A DNA stretch of 64,000 nucleotides from Tranzscheliella williamsii (taxonomy: Eukaryota; Basidiomycota; Ustilaginomycetes; Ustilaginales; Ustilaginaceae): positions 50,998 through 114,997 of the forward strand of contig JALBYF010000059.1 of the NCBI GenBank assembly GCA_023212725.1. The letters are read 5' to 3'. This document shows positions 8,151 to 17,852 of the stretch, one piece after another. The notes under the pieces are model-generated. The model ran no database searches, was not told the origin of the DNA, and saw only the letters and a list, made by a program, of their open reading frames with translations. The translations under genes and the position numbers were made by a program. The stretch's first letter is position 1. Each line of letters begins with the position of its first letter.

Positions 8151-10967
8151 ATGTCCATGTTGGAAACACAGCACATAGCCATCACAGCGGTGCACGATGA
8201 TGGCCAGCCGGCTAAGCGCAAGCGCATCCGCATCCCCAAGTCCTGCATCCCCTGTCTGAAGGGCAAGAGGGCGTGCGATCGTGGTCGTCCAGCTTGTGGC
8301 CGCTGCGCTCGGTCCGGCCAGGCTACCGATTGTAGCTACGATGCCCGCCTCCCGGACCTTCCTGCTGGCAGCGCAGGCAAGAGTTATCTTCACAACGCCG
8401 ACGATGACTCGGACGAGGAGGATGCCGCTCCCCATCGCGGCTCGGAAGAGGTGGCTCGTCTGCAGAGAGAGCTTCAGGCCGCCCGCAGCGAGGCAAAACG
8501 GCTACAGACGCTTTTACACACCCAGTCTCCTGCTCAGTCTCACCTCAGCTCACCCGCCTCCAGCCTCTCCCACCCTCCGTCCGCCTCTACGGGCCGCAAC
8601 AGGGGTTACTCCCATTCGCAAGATCTGCACGCGGCCCGTGGCCTCCAGATGCTGTCAGAGATCGCTGACCCCAAGCATCGTGCCGCCAGCTCTCAAGCTG
8701 GCAGCGTAAGCATCCTCGCTTGGCCAGGCCAAAGTCCTCATGCCCCCTCACCACGTACATCTCTCAGCAGCCACGCCTCGCCCGCCTCCTTCTCCCATCC
8801 GTCGGCATCTCCATCCCACCTTGATTTTCTCTCGCCGCCGCAGGCTGTCTTTCCAGCCTCTGCCAGTTTTCATCCGCACCACGGCCGTCCGTCCAGGCTT
8901 GCTTCCAGTGACGAAGCCGGCGGCATCGGCTCGCCAAAGAACATCAACGGCACGCACATCTATTATGGCGACAACACTTCCGGTGACCACGTTCTACGCA
9001 ACGTAGCCGCTGGCTCCGCCACTGCTTCTCGCACCGTTGACTCTGCCTTTGCCCACAGCGCTAGTAGTCCTGCCGCCAATCTTGCCAAAGACGTTCAGTC
9101 TGCCTTCAACAGCCTTCTGGACCCTTCGCGCGACACCTTTCCCTTTGTGACGATCTGGAGCTCTGGCACTGCCTTTATCGACGAAGTGCTCCCCTTCTTC
9201 CCGGCCCAGGAAGATTTCGATGGCATTTGCGCTTCCTTTGTCCGCCACTTCTCGGCTATGTGCCCGGCGCTGACGATGCCCACCGCGATCAACCACGCCA
9301 AAGAGTTCTCGCGCATGGGTCGCGAGCAGCAAGCCCACGTTCCGCTACCTTCGCTCGCTGTCTATCTCATGATCAGCGCGCTAGGCAAGAATTGCGATTT
9401 GGAAACCGCCTCTGCCCAAGTCGACCGAAAACTCCTCATGCTTGGTGGCTTCCTCGCCGGAGAGACGTCGCGCCCATCCAGCCGCGCCTCGTCGCCCAAG
9501 ACCAGTCTGGCCAACGGCATGGCCGCCGCAGCAGTGCACGAGGACGGCAACGGCGTTGTGCCTTCTTCTCTTTCTGTTTCCAAATCGCCGGCCATGGTCT
9601 CGGACCTGTTTCTGTCGGCTGCCTATCAGTCGCTGCGGCTTTGCTCTTTCCTGTCGTCACCCACGCTTCAGACCATCCATGCGCAACTGCTGATCGGATC
9701 GTATCTGCTAAACACCGAGCGCGCCTCTTCGTTCTGGCCCTTGCTCGGTTCGGTCGCACGACAGGCGCAGTCAATCGGTCTGCACGTCGACCCGTACAAG
9801 ATCAAGTCGAACTGGGATCCCGTCGAAGCCGACACGCGTCGCCGGCTCTGGTGGGCGGTGGTGCATCAGGATGTCATCCTCTCGGGCATCTTTGGCCGGC
9901 CGCTCGGCATCACGCGCTTCAGCTGCCGTTTCCCGGGCACTCCAGACCCGCAGACACGGACGTATGCGACGTTGCAATGCGAGTTCAGCCAGTACGCCCG
10001 AATCTACCTCGACGAGAACCAGGACCGCAGTTGGAGCCAGACCAAGATCATTGAATTTACCGAGACCGTTTTGCAATGGTACAGTGAGATCCCCGCGCAG
10101 TACCGGCCCGACCTGGGCCATATCGACCTGTTTGGCTCCGAGGCCGACACCGAGGCGATCCAGAACTACACGGCCGCCGGCGTCGACCTGAATACCAAGG
10201 GTCTGATGGAGGTACACCAGTCGGGCAACCTGGCGGTGGAAGTCTTTTACACGCTGCTGAGTCTGCACCGGTCCAACCTGTTCCCGGTGCGGGGCGATGC
10301 GGAGGACGAGCGCGAGGGCAGCGAGGCGACCAAGGCGACGGCGGTGGGCAAGGCGGGGGCGGGGGAGTTGAACGAGGTGTCGCTGCACGTGTGCACGCAG
10401 GCGCTGCGGCGGATTACGCGCGCGCAGCAGACCATGGTGGACACGCTGGGGCGGGGGCGCGCGACGATGTTCTGGAAGATCGCCTACTACACCTACCAGG
10501 CGGCGATTGCCGGTGCGTATCTGGTCTTTCTGCGGCCGCAGAGCAAGCATGCGCTCTCGGTGCTCGAGGACTTGGCGGTGCTCGAGGACTTTTTCGACCG
10601 CATGCCCGAGCGCTGGGCGGGGCTGGCCACTGCGCGCCACGGCCTCCGCGTCCTGCGCAAGCTCGCACTCGCCGCGCGCGAGAACCCTGCCGCCGCCTGC
10701 CTCCCCCGCGCCGACACCGAGCCGCCCCCCGTCCCCGACCCCACACCCCCCGCGCCCCTCTTCACCACCCACCCCCCCCTGCCCCCCCGCGACGCGTTCG
10801 CGTACGACCCGTTCCTCCCCGACCCCCCCACCTCCTCCCCCCCGCCCCCCGCCTTCGACCCCTACTTCTACCCGCCTGCCGCCCTCAACCACAAGGACCT
10901 GGCCAACTACTGGTCCGACTACTTTTCGCTCCAGCTCGACTGGGAACACCTCTCCGGACTCGCCTGA
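8151..10967 (+). CDS. Zn2Cys6 fungal transcription factor
   Basis: This is a 938-residue nuclear regulator. A basic KRKRIRIPK segment leads into a binuclear zinc cluster at about residues 31-62, with cysteine spacing CxxC-x6-C-x6-C-xxC-x8-C in SCIPCLKGKRACDRG. A possible coiled coil follows (EEVARLQRELQAARSEAKRL), then a long Ser/Pro-rich linker. The fungal-specific regulatory domain spans roughly 330-780, including the block ADTRRRLWWAVVHQDVILSG. The C-terminus is Pro-rich and then aromatic. I prefer the ATG at 8151 (or 8157) because it directly precedes the zinc cluster. Target genes cannot be read from sequence; PAL two genes away is only a neighbour. Confidence 0.9.
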   Translation: MSMLETQHIAITAVHDDGQPAKRKRIRIPKSCIPCLKGKRACDRGRPACGRCARSGQATDCSYDARLPDLPAGSAGKSYLHNADDDSDEEDAAPHRGSEEVARLQRELQAARSEAKRLQTLLHTQSPAQSHLSSPASSLSHPPSASTGRNRGYSHSQDLHAARGLQMLSEIADPKHRAASSQAGSVSILAWPGQSPHAPSPRTSLSSHASPASFSHPSASPSHLDFLSPPQAVFPASASFHPHHGRPSRLASSDEAGGIGSPKNINGTHIYYGDNTSGDHVLRNVAAGSATASRTVDSAFAHSASSPAANLAKDVQSAFNSLLDPSRDTFPFVTIWSSGTAFIDEVLPFFPAQEDFDGICASFVRHFSAMCPALTMPTAINHAKEFSRMGREQQAHVPLPSLAVYLMISALGKNCDLETASAQVDRKLLMLGGFLAGETSRPSSRASSPKTSLANGMAAAAVHEDGNGVVPSSLSVSKSPAMVSDLFLSAAYQSLRLCSFLSSPTLQTIHAQLLIGSYLLNTERASSFWPLLGSVARQAQSIGLHVDPYKIKSNWDPVEADTRRRLWWAVVHQDVILSGIFGRPLGITRFSCRFPGTPDPQTRTYATLQCEFSQYARIYLDENQDRSWSQTKIIEFTETVLQWYSEIPAQYRPDLGHIDLFGSEADTEAIQNYTAAGVDLNTKGLMEVHQSGNLAVEVFYTLLSLHRSNLFPVRGDAEDEREGSEATKATAVGKAGAGELNEVSLHVCTQALRRITRAQQTMVDTLGRGRATMFWKIAYYTYQAAIAGAYLVFLRPQSKHALSVLEDLAVLEDFFDRMPERWAGLATARHGLRVLRKLALAARENPAAACLPRADTEPPPVPDPTPPAPLFTTHPPLPPRDAFAYDPFLPDPPTSSPPPPAFDPYFYPPAALNHKDLANYWSDYFSLQLDWEHLSGLA

Positions 10968-11124
10968 TCTCCCGCCGGCGAAAGACACTGCACAAGACGC
11001 ATCTACACTGCCAGGCCATTGCGTGCGTGAGACTGTGAACCGAGTGCTGTACATGAGAAAGCGAGCGTGGGGCGCGGTGGCGCGCGGGGCCGATCTCTTT
11101 TGGGGGGGGACGGAGGGTGTGGGT

Positions 11125-13245
11125 TCAGCGGGCAAGGACGCCGGGAGCGGTGGTGCCGACGCCGTCGTCGTCCTTGGCGATGACGATTTCGAGGCCCCAG
11201 AGGAGGAGGGTGAGGCCGACGGTGAGGAAGCGCCAGTAGATCTGGTTCTTCTGGTCGAGCAGGAGGAGGTGGCTGTAGACGGCGATCAGGATCAGGCGCG
11301 CGTACGAGACGAGGAACGAGATGAACGAGCCGAACGCCTCGGACTCGTCGGGCGGCGGCAGCGGGCGCGCGCGCTTGTGCGACCGCGCCGACGGCGTCCG
11401 CGACACATGGGGCCGCTTGCGCACCGCCGGCCCCGCCACGCCCGCTCTGTCGCCCAGCGCATCCTCTCCGCCCGCCGCACGCTCCGCCTTGCCTCGCCCC
11501 CCCCGCAGCTGGCCCCGCCGCTTGGCCCGCCGCGACAGAGACGATCCCGCTGCACCCCGCCGCGCTGCCGCAGCAGGCGGCGATTTCAGCTCGTCCGCCA
11601 GCGACAGCTCCCCGCCCGCCTCGTCGTGCGCCGCGGCGGTGCGCTTGGCGTCGTCGGCAGGGTAGGCAATGCCGCTATCGTCTTCTGAATACGCATCTTC
11701 GCCGCCGCTGGCCTCCTGCTCGTCTTGCAACGCCGATCGGCGCCGTGTCCGCCGCCGCAGCCTGCGCCTCTGCAGGATCCACTTGCCCTCGACGTCGTTC
11801 CACACTTGCTCTTCCACCTCCTCCACGTCGGTCCCAGACTCGGAAGACGTGCCGGTGTCGCTCCAGGTGCGCTGCTCAGGGATATCGACGCCGTCCTTGG
11901 CACCGTCCCTGGGCCGCGCGTGGCCCCAGCTCGCGCGACGCTGATGGTCGTCCGAAGCAGCAGGCTTGGCAACACTGCCCTTGAGCATAGGCAGGATGCG
12001 GCTGGCAGCATACAGCACCATGAGGCGGTAGATCAGCGAGACAATCACCGATTTGGGCAGCGCGGCGCCGGCGGCATGGATAAAGTCGACCGACTGACCC
12101 AGCCAATGTGCAATCACCTCTACCATTCCGCCGGCCGCTCGCATGACCTTGCTGGTCAGATGGGCCTGGAGCGCTGTGGGCAGCCGGTCGACAAAGTGGC
12201 TGCCGTGGGTGTTGACCTTGAAGCTTCGGATCAGGGAGATCGGGTCCGGTGTGAAAGAGAGGCTGGGCCCGAGCTGATAGATATTAAAGACAACGTAGGC
12301 AAACATCAGGCTGGTCTCGATCACGTTGCCTTTCCTGGTGGCGAATGCAATCGCCGTCAGCCAGACTGTGGAGGTGACCGAAGTGGCAATGGCGGCTGCC
12401 GTTCCAGGGCGGTCCTTGGTGGCACCATCGAAGGAGACGTAAAGGGCAAAGGCAGCAGTGACGTAAATGGTGGCAGAAACCAAGAGGAAAAAGATCTGCC
12501 ACACTTCGCTGGCGCCGAAGCCGATCGAGGCGAGCGAACGCATGACAAACGTATTGCTCATCCAGCGAGCAGCCTCTGCGGAGCGCTTGGAACCGGAGCT
12601 GTTCAGCTGTGACGGGCGGTAGCGCGGCGGCGGGGCGGCGAGTGAACTGGCGATGATCCAGCGGGACGTGGAAGCAAGCGACTGTATGACGAGCAGAGAG
12701 GCAACACCTTCGAGCAGACTAAAGAAAGGACTGGAGAGGCGGAGCAGGGTATGCCACCAGCGCGGGACCCTCCTTGCAAGCCAAAAGAAGAGGCTAACGG
12801 AGGCGGATGCGATGCTGTCCAACCGTTCTGATCCAGTGAGCGACTCGAAGTTATACTGATCCAGAGGTTCGTTGCTGGGTTGGCGCCCCTGTTTGGCAAA
12901 GAAGCTGCTGATGACTTCGCTGGTGCTCTTGTCCTGTCTCTCTAGCCTTCTGGCGGGGAAGATGGTAGCCGAAGGCGGAGAATACACATTGCAGCAAACC
13001 AGCAGACAGGCTGGAATGACCACAAACTGAAAGACAGCCAGTGTTTTACCGATCCATGCGAGGCGAGTAGCGCGCGTCAGCAGCCGAACGGTGGAGAGAA
13101 AGAGATAGTAGGAAGCAAGCGATGCCGACAGGGCGAGGAAAGCATCCTGGCCAGCAATGTCGAGCGCAAGCGGCAGGTAGAAGAGCACTTGGATGAAGGT
13201 CGCGACGCGCCCGAAGTTGGCGGCCAAAGAACTCAGGAACGACAT
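11125..13245 (-). CDS. ICE2: ICE2 family ER membrane protein
   Basis: This 706-residue polytopic protein matches the ICE2 family, which in yeast acts in cortical ER inheritance and in ER lipid homeostasis. Family blocks are visible: PFFSLLEGVASLLVIQSL, KGNVIETSLMFAYVVFNIYQL, SLIYRLMVLYAASRILPML and, at the end, ARLILIAVYSHLLLL. About ten hydrophobic segments are present. Between the last two membrane blocks lies a cytosolic insert of roughly 150 residues (about 440-600), acidic then strongly basic, making the protein longer than the yeast one (about 490). The start ATG at 13245 is followed directly by the first hydrophobic segment. It is convergent with the transcription factor and divergent from deoxyhypusine synthase. 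Confidence 0.87.
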   Translation of the reverse strand: MSFLSSLAANFGRVATFIQVLFYLPLALDIAGQDAFLALSASLASYYLFLSTVRLLTRATRLAWIGKTLAVFQFVVIPACLLVCCNVYSPPSATIFPARRLERQDKSTSEVISSFFAKQGRQPSNEPLDQYNFESLTGSERLDSIASASVSLFFWLARRVPRWWHTLLRLSSPFFSLLEGVASLLVIQSLASTSRWIIASSLAAPPPRYRPSQLNSSGSKRSAEAARWMSNTFVMRSLASIGFGASEVWQIFFLLVSATIYVTAAFALYVSFDGATKDRPGTAAAIATSVTSTVWLTAIAFATRKGNVIETSLMFAYVVFNIYQLGPSLSFTPDPISLIRSFKVNTHGSHFVDRLPTALQAHLTSKVMRAAGGMVEVIAHWLGQSVDFIHAAGAALPKSVIVSLIYRLMVLYAASRILPMLKGSVAKPAASDDHQRRASWGHARPRDGAKDGVDIPEQRTWSDTGTSSESGTDVEEVEEQVWNDVEGKWILQRRRLRRRTRRRSALQDEQEASGGEDAYSEDDSGIAYPADDAKRTAAAHDEAGGELSLADELKSPPAAAARRGAAGSSLSRRAKRRGQLRGGRGKAERAAGGEDALGDRAGVAGPAVRKRPHVSRTPSARSHKRARPLPPPDESEAFGSFISFLVSYARLILIAVYSHLLLLDQKNQIYWRFLTVGLTLLLWGLEIVIAKDDDGVGTTAPGVLAR

Positions 13246-13767
13246 GGCCTTGTTATCGAGCGTGCCGCGGGGGTATAAGGAGTGAAAGTAAGTCGACGTA
13301 TGCCGGCAGCTCTGAACGTTGGAATCGAAGGAGCACGGAAGATGCTCGATGAAGACGGGCGGCGAGAGTGATCAGCTGGCAAACCGGGTCATGGTCACTG
13401 TCAGCTGGATGACGCGGGCGGGTGCCTGGTTCGGCGACGCAGTAGACACGGGGCGGAGGAGGTGGTGAGGTCGAAAGAGTAGTTCTTGGCCATCCAACGG
13501 CGCCGCACTCACTTTCCACAAAAACCTCACGCTTTGCATATATGCTTCACGCATCAATGCTAAGGCAGCCATCGCGCGATCTCGTTGGTAATCTACGCCC
13601 GATCAAAACAATCGAGGATTGACTGTTAGACTGAGAATGTGACTGAGAATGTGAATCAGAATGTGAGGTCGTCGTCCACTTTGGGAAATTTTGCGGACGT
13701 TCTTCTCCACTTGACAGCGATCTGCTTGTTGCTATGCCCAGCGACTACACGGCGATAGGGTAGCCAG
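13246..13767. other. Divergent promoter of ICE2 and deoxyhypusine synthase
   Basis: This 522-base region holds no gene. It carries the 12-bp triple repeat at 13629-13664, listed separately. Otherwise I see no clear motif. Confidence 0.4.
13629..13664 (+). repeat. 12-bp tandem repeat, three copies
   Basis: GACTGAGAATGT occurs twice in tandem (13629-13640 and 13641-13652), followed by a diverged GAATCAGAATGT (13653-13664). It lies about 100 bases before the deoxyhypusine synthase start. Confidence 0.85.
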
Positions 13768-14919
13768 ATGAGCACGATGAACGGAGGTGCTTCAAGCTCG
13801 AGTGCTGGACCAGCTACGGTGAGCTCGGCTCAGGCAGCCGTGTTTGTGCCGTCGCAACCGCTGCCCAGCGACACACCGACGATCCAGGGGCCGGATTTCG
13901 AAAAGCAGGATCCCAATGACCTGCTCGCGCTGCTGCGCTCGATGTCTACGGTTGGCTTCCAGGCAACGGGCGTGTCGAAAGCGATCGAGATCGTCGACGA
14001 GATGCGGAGCTGGCGCCTCTCTGGCGACGCTGCCTACCTGGCGTCAGAAGATCCGGACAAGCCTAGTCTGCAGCAGGCTGAGCAGACGCGATGCAGGATC
14101 TTCCTCGGCTTCACTTCGAATCTGGTTTCGTCCGGATTGCGCGAGGTGATCAAGTTTCTGGTAAAGAACAAGATGGTCTCGGCGCTGGTTACTACGGCTG
14201 GCGGGATCGAAGAGGACCTGATCAAGTGTCTCGGCCCCACCTATCTCGGTGATTTCAGCCTGGATGGTGCCACGCTGCGGAAGCAGGGGCTGAATAGGAT
14301 CGGCAATCTGTTGGTGCCCAACGACAACTACTGCAAGTTTGAAGACTGGGTGATGCCGATCCTCAATGCGATGAGGGCAGAACAGGGTGATGATGTCGCG
14401 AATGCGTGGTCGCCAAGTCGCGTGATCGAAAGACTAGGAAGGGAGATTGACGACGAGAGCAGCATCCTCTACTGGGCAGCCAAGAACGAGATTCCTGTCT
14501 TTTGCCCAGCGCTGACGGATGGCAGCTTGGGCGACATGATCTATTTCCACTCGTACAAGAATCCGGGGCTCACCATCGACCTGGTCAAGGACATTCGACG
14601 GCTGAACGATCTGTCGGTCAAGGCGCCAAAGGCAGGGATGATCATCCTGGGTGGTGGTGTATGCAAGCATCAGATCGCCAATGCGATGCTCTTCCGCAAC
14701 GGCGCCGACTACAGCGTCTATATCAACACGGGACAAGAGTTTGACGGATCCGACTCTGGCGCTAGGCCCGACGAGGCGGTGAGCTGGGGCAAGATCAAGT
14801 CGGCTGCCAACGGCGGCAAGAACGTCAAGGTCTACTGCGACGCCACCATCATCTTCCCCATGATCGTTGCTGCTACCTTCGCCAAGGCGTTTTGGGCAGA
14901 GAAGAGCATCGATGCATAA
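13768..14919 (+). CDS. DYS1: Deoxyhypusine synthase
   Basis: This 383-residue cytosolic enzyme transfers the aminobutyl group of spermidine to a lysine of eIF5A in an NAD-dependent reaction, the first step of hypusine formation. Conserved blocks include [55 protein letters not shown] (in parts), [15 protein letters not shown] and [11 protein letters not shown]. Lys342 in that last block is the expected catalytic lysine that forms the enzyme-substrate imine. Length is normal for the family (about 370). No intron is needed. The ATG at 13768 gives a short Ser/Ala-rich N-terminus. Confidence 0.97.
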   Translation: MSTMNGGASSSSAGPATVSSAQAAVFVPSQPLPSDTPTIQGPDFEKQDPNDLLALLRSMSTVGFQATGVSKAIEIVDEMRSWRLSGDAAYLASEDPDKPSLQQAEQTRCRIFLGFTSNLVSSGLREVIKFLVKNKMVSALVTTAGGIEEDLIKCLGPTYLGDFSLDGATLRKQGLNRIGNLLVPNDNYCKFEDWVMPILNAMRAEQGDDVANAWSPSRVIERLGREIDDESSILYWAAKNEIPVFCPALTDGSLGDMIYFHSYKNPGLTIDLVKDIRRLNDLSVKAPKAGMIILGGGVCKHQIANAMLFRNGADYSVYINTGQEFDGSDSGARPDEAVSWGKIKSAANGGKNVKVYCDATIIFPMIVAATFAKAFWAEKSIDA

Positions 14920-15896
14920 GCGCTCACCCGCGTCGCTACGCGGGTCGGCCGTCATGCGTATTGTATTTGTATCGCCCACAAGAACCTATACTTGGTAGTA
15001 TCGAGCAACACAGGCATAACTTCGCCATCATACAGTCAATGCCATGCAGAAGCGCAAGGCTTCAATAAGGATCTAACACCTGGTGATTGCGTCCTCCGCC
15101 ACCCTTAGCTGAGAAGAGATGCGCTAGAGACGCCTTTCAAGACAGCCCAGGCCAGACCTTGCAATGTGCCATCGCTGTAACCGGGGAAGGTAGCAACGAG
15201 AGAATCACATTCTCGGGCCTGGGTGTAAGCTGCGCCCCGCATACGCTGTCTAGAGGGCAGATCGGTGGCGAAGGGGTGCTTGGAATGGCAGCTGCCGGAC
15301 GAGAAATGCGCGTTCGGAAGTGTCGATACATTCGAAATGATTAGCGAGTTGATTGAGATGGGGATCGTCAGCGGGTAACTGAAATGAGATCAGTTGACAA
15401 TAGACAAACACGTGTTGGTTGTTATGTGCGTGTTGCATGTCCTTTTGGCAAGAGCGCGCGCTGAGGCACGATGGATGGCGCGCTAGGGACATACATACCT
15501 CCTTTGTAGCCATACTTTGTAGCCATACTTAAGCAGCTCGGCGATCTACGAGTTGGGTGCCGTAGTCGCTCATGACTAGCTGCCCTTTCTGATCTCTACT
15601 CCGGCCCTTTCTGGTTTCTATTCCGACGCTTTCTGATTTCTATTTCGGGCGTCGGGAAGCCGCGCCTTTGGCTTTTCTAGCTTGTTGTTTGGATTCCGCC
15701 CCGCATGCCGCCCTGCGTCCCTTCTTGCTTGCTTACCTTCTGCGCACCCGTCCCCTCATCTGATCTCATCGCCTCCCCATCTCATCTCCATCTGATCGCC
15801 ATCTGATCGCCATCTCATTTCCATCTTATCTCCCCTTCTTCTGTCACGCCCACTCTTCACCGACGGTCTTTACTACGCTTCGGACAATTTGGAATC
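14920..15896. other. Intergenic region with minisatellite and pyrimidine-rich tract
   Basis: No supported gene is present. The right half has a 22-bp triple repeat (15583-15648, listed separately). It is followed by a pyrimidine-rich tract at about 15720-15850 with repeated CATCTGATC/CATCTCATC units, probably the core promoter and 5' UTR of the secreted hydrolase gene. Confidence 0.4.
15583..15648 (+). repeat. 22-bp tandem repeat, three copies
   Basis: CCCTTTCTGATCTCTACTCC begins the first unit at 15583. The second starts at 15605 and the third at 15627, each 22 bases with a few substitutions and a shared CTTTCTG-TTTCTA core. The array is in the promoter of the hydrolase gene, about 250 bases before its ATG. 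Confidence 0.85.
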
Positions 15897-17339
15897 ATGG
15901 TCAAGGCCAATCTCGTGGGTGTGCTTGCTAGCTTGGCAGTGGCAGCCTTCTCCACCTCGGCCAGCGCTCGACAGCCCCCTCGATGGCACGTCCGCCAGGA
16001 CTCTGGCTCCATCCAGCAGTCCGACTACCAGAACGGTTCGCCGGCGCCTGGAGCCAGAGCCGGCGATGCTGCCGGTCAGACCGTCGTCATTAGCAACAAC
16101 GGAGGCCATGACGACAATTCACAGCGACAAGGCTGTGATACCATTTTCATTGGATCGGCTGCCGTCGGTGGTTCCTTCTCCACCGGCTGGACCGAGATGC
16201 CCCAGGTGCTCGGCTTCGACACCATGCGAGACCTCAACATCTCGGGCAATGTAGTCCAACCCTACATTATGGAGCGAGGCAAAGATGCTGCTCAGGTGAA
16301 GCGCGTCGTCATCGGCCAGCCCGGTCTGCCGCGGGACTACTGGAAGTATGCCAACCTGCTACGAAACTCGCTGCTCTGCGCTTCCACCAACTCGTCGCTC
16401 GGTATCGACCTCAACGAGGTCCTCATCGTTGCCCCCGCCTGGCTCAACACCAATGACCGATCTGCCGGAGCCGCCCAGCCCAACGACCTCACCTTCTCTG
16501 GCGGAGAATGGGCGACCGGCGCCAACTCGGCCGGTCCGGATGGCGTCACGGTATCTTCCTTCGAGGCACTCGATAAGCTCGTCGCCAAGTTCTTCGACAA
16601 GACGGCTTACCCCAACGTTGAACAGGTCGTCGTCGCCGGCCACTCTCTTGGAGGCTCTCTTTCCCAGAGGTATGCTATGCTTCGCAGGACTGATTCGGCC
16701 AACGACGCCAGTGTCAGCTTCTTTGTGGGTAATCCCGGTGCTTTCGTTTGGCCGGTGGCCGATCGACCTATCAGCAGCGGCTCCTGCCCCAACACGGTCA
16801 ACCAATGGTCCTACGGCCTGGATCAGCTCCCCGCCTACGCTGCATCCGAAGGGGGAAGCGATGCCATTGCTTCGCGCTATTACACCAGGAATGTAGTCTA
16901 CGGTCTTGGTCTGTCGGACAACGAGGCCGGTGACACTCACTGTGAGGCTCAGTACCAGGGCACCTCGCATCTCAGCCGCGGCCAAAACTTTGAAAAAGCG
17001 CTGGCCGGCGCCAACAATGGCAACGTTCCCGCCAGTCAGGTCTTCAACTACGTCAATGGCGTCGCCCACGAAGATTACTTGATCTTTAGCGACCCGACCA
17101 GCCAGTTCTACCTCTTCTCCCACACGCTCGCTGCCGCCAGTGGCAGTTCCAGCGCCGCGTCGCCATCCTCCACCCAAAAGGGCGGCGCATCTTCGCCCGC
17201 CAGCTCGTCCGCTTCGGCCTCAGGCAGCTCCGAATCTTCCACCGGTGGCTCTTCTTCCTCCGCATCCGTGGCTGCGCCTGTGGCTCTAGCCGCCACTTTC
17301 CTGGCCGCTGGAGCTGCCTTCACTGCTCTCATCGTATAG
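15897..17339 (+). CDS. Secreted alpha/beta hydrolase (lipase-like), probably GPI-anchored
   Basis: This 480-residue protein opens with a signal peptide (hydrophobic VGVLASLAVAAF, Ala/Ser cleavage region near residue 24). The nucleophile motif GHSLG (Ser250) follows a beta-strand VEQVVVA, typical of lipase/esterase alpha/beta hydrolases. The last 90 residues are Ser/Ala-rich, a likely O-glycosylated stalk, and end in a hydrophobic stretch (VALAATFLAAGAAFTALIV), which suggests GPI attachment at the cell surface. The substrate is unknown; similar secreted hydrolases are common in plant-associated basidiomycetes. Fold confidence is good, specific activity unassigned. Confidence 0.75.
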   Translation: MVKANLVGVLASLAVAAFSTSASARQPPRWHVRQDSGSIQQSDYQNGSPAPGARAGDAAGQTVVISNNGGHDDNSQRQGCDTIFIGSAAVGGSFSTGWTEMPQVLGFDTMRDLNISGNVVQPYIMERGKDAAQVKRVVIGQPGLPRDYWKYANLLRNSLLCASTNSSLGIDLNEVLIVAPAWLNTNDRSAGAAQPNDLTFSGGEWATGANSAGPDGVTVSSFEALDKLVAKFFDKTAYPNVEQVVVAGHSLGGSLSQRYAMLRRTDSANDASVSFFVGNPGAFVWPVADRPISSGSCPNTVNQWSYGLDQLPAYAASEGGSDAIASRYYTRNVVYGLGLSDNEAGDTHCEAQYQGTSHLSRGQNFEKALAGANNGNVPASQVFNYVNGVAHEDYLIFSDPTSQFYLFSHTLAAASGSSSAASPSSTQKGGASSPASSSASASGSSESSTGGSSSSASVAAPVALAATFLAAGAAFTALIV

Positions 17340-17852
17340 ATCCACCCCTGCCTGCGTTCAAAATAGGCGAATCAACCGCTTTTTCGTGGCCTGCAGATCC
17401 AGCTTTTTGCCGCTTGCCGTCATTGTCGTCCATGGGATGTTCCATGTCTCGCCTGCCAGCGCCACCGCCTGTGACGTGATGATGAGATGCAATCGGGGAG
17501 AGCGGGCCTGTGATGATCGTGATTTGTGCCGATTAGATGCGCGACGGAGTTGCCAAAAGGATGTAACATGTGCAAAGTGGGATACCACCGAACGACCAAC
17601 ACTCACACCTGCCTTTGCTCAACACTTGCCTTTGCTCAACACTTGCCTTTGCTCTATTCAAAGCTCAGCTTCTGCTTGGTACAACACCACCGCCGTCCTT
17701 GTCCTCAACACCCTCGGTCATGGAGGCGTCCTGACGCCGCGCATAAAACATCCTCACATCATTGTCGCTTCCAACCGGGGTAACACGGCGTCCGGCGGCC
17801 ATAGTAGCGGATTGGCACAGCTGGCTTCTCGCCGAGCAGTAGCGCGAGCAGG
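17340..17852. other. Intergenic region with 17-bp repeat
   Basis: No gene is supported. A triple 17-bp repeat lies at 17605-17655. The remainder is unremarkable promoter sequence for the EXS-domain gene. Confidence 0.4.
17605..17655 (+). repeat. 17-bp tandem repeat, three copies
   Basis: Units ACACCTGCCTTTGCTCA, ACACTTGCCTTTGCTCA and ACACTTGCCTTTGCTCT are consecutive and nearly identical. They lie about 200 bases upstream of the ERD1-like start. Confidence 0.88.

Noticed and set aside
3447..10967. A biosynthetic gene cluster around PAL and the Zn2Cys6 regulator
   Set aside because: No tailoring enzymes, synthetases or dedicated exporters lie between or beside them; the neighbours are housekeeping membrane proteins.
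9771..11135. 454-residue - strand ORF under the Zn2Cys6 gene
   Set aside because: It is a mirror of the strongly GC3-biased sense gene; composition is low-complexity Gly/Arg/Val and no motif is recognisable.
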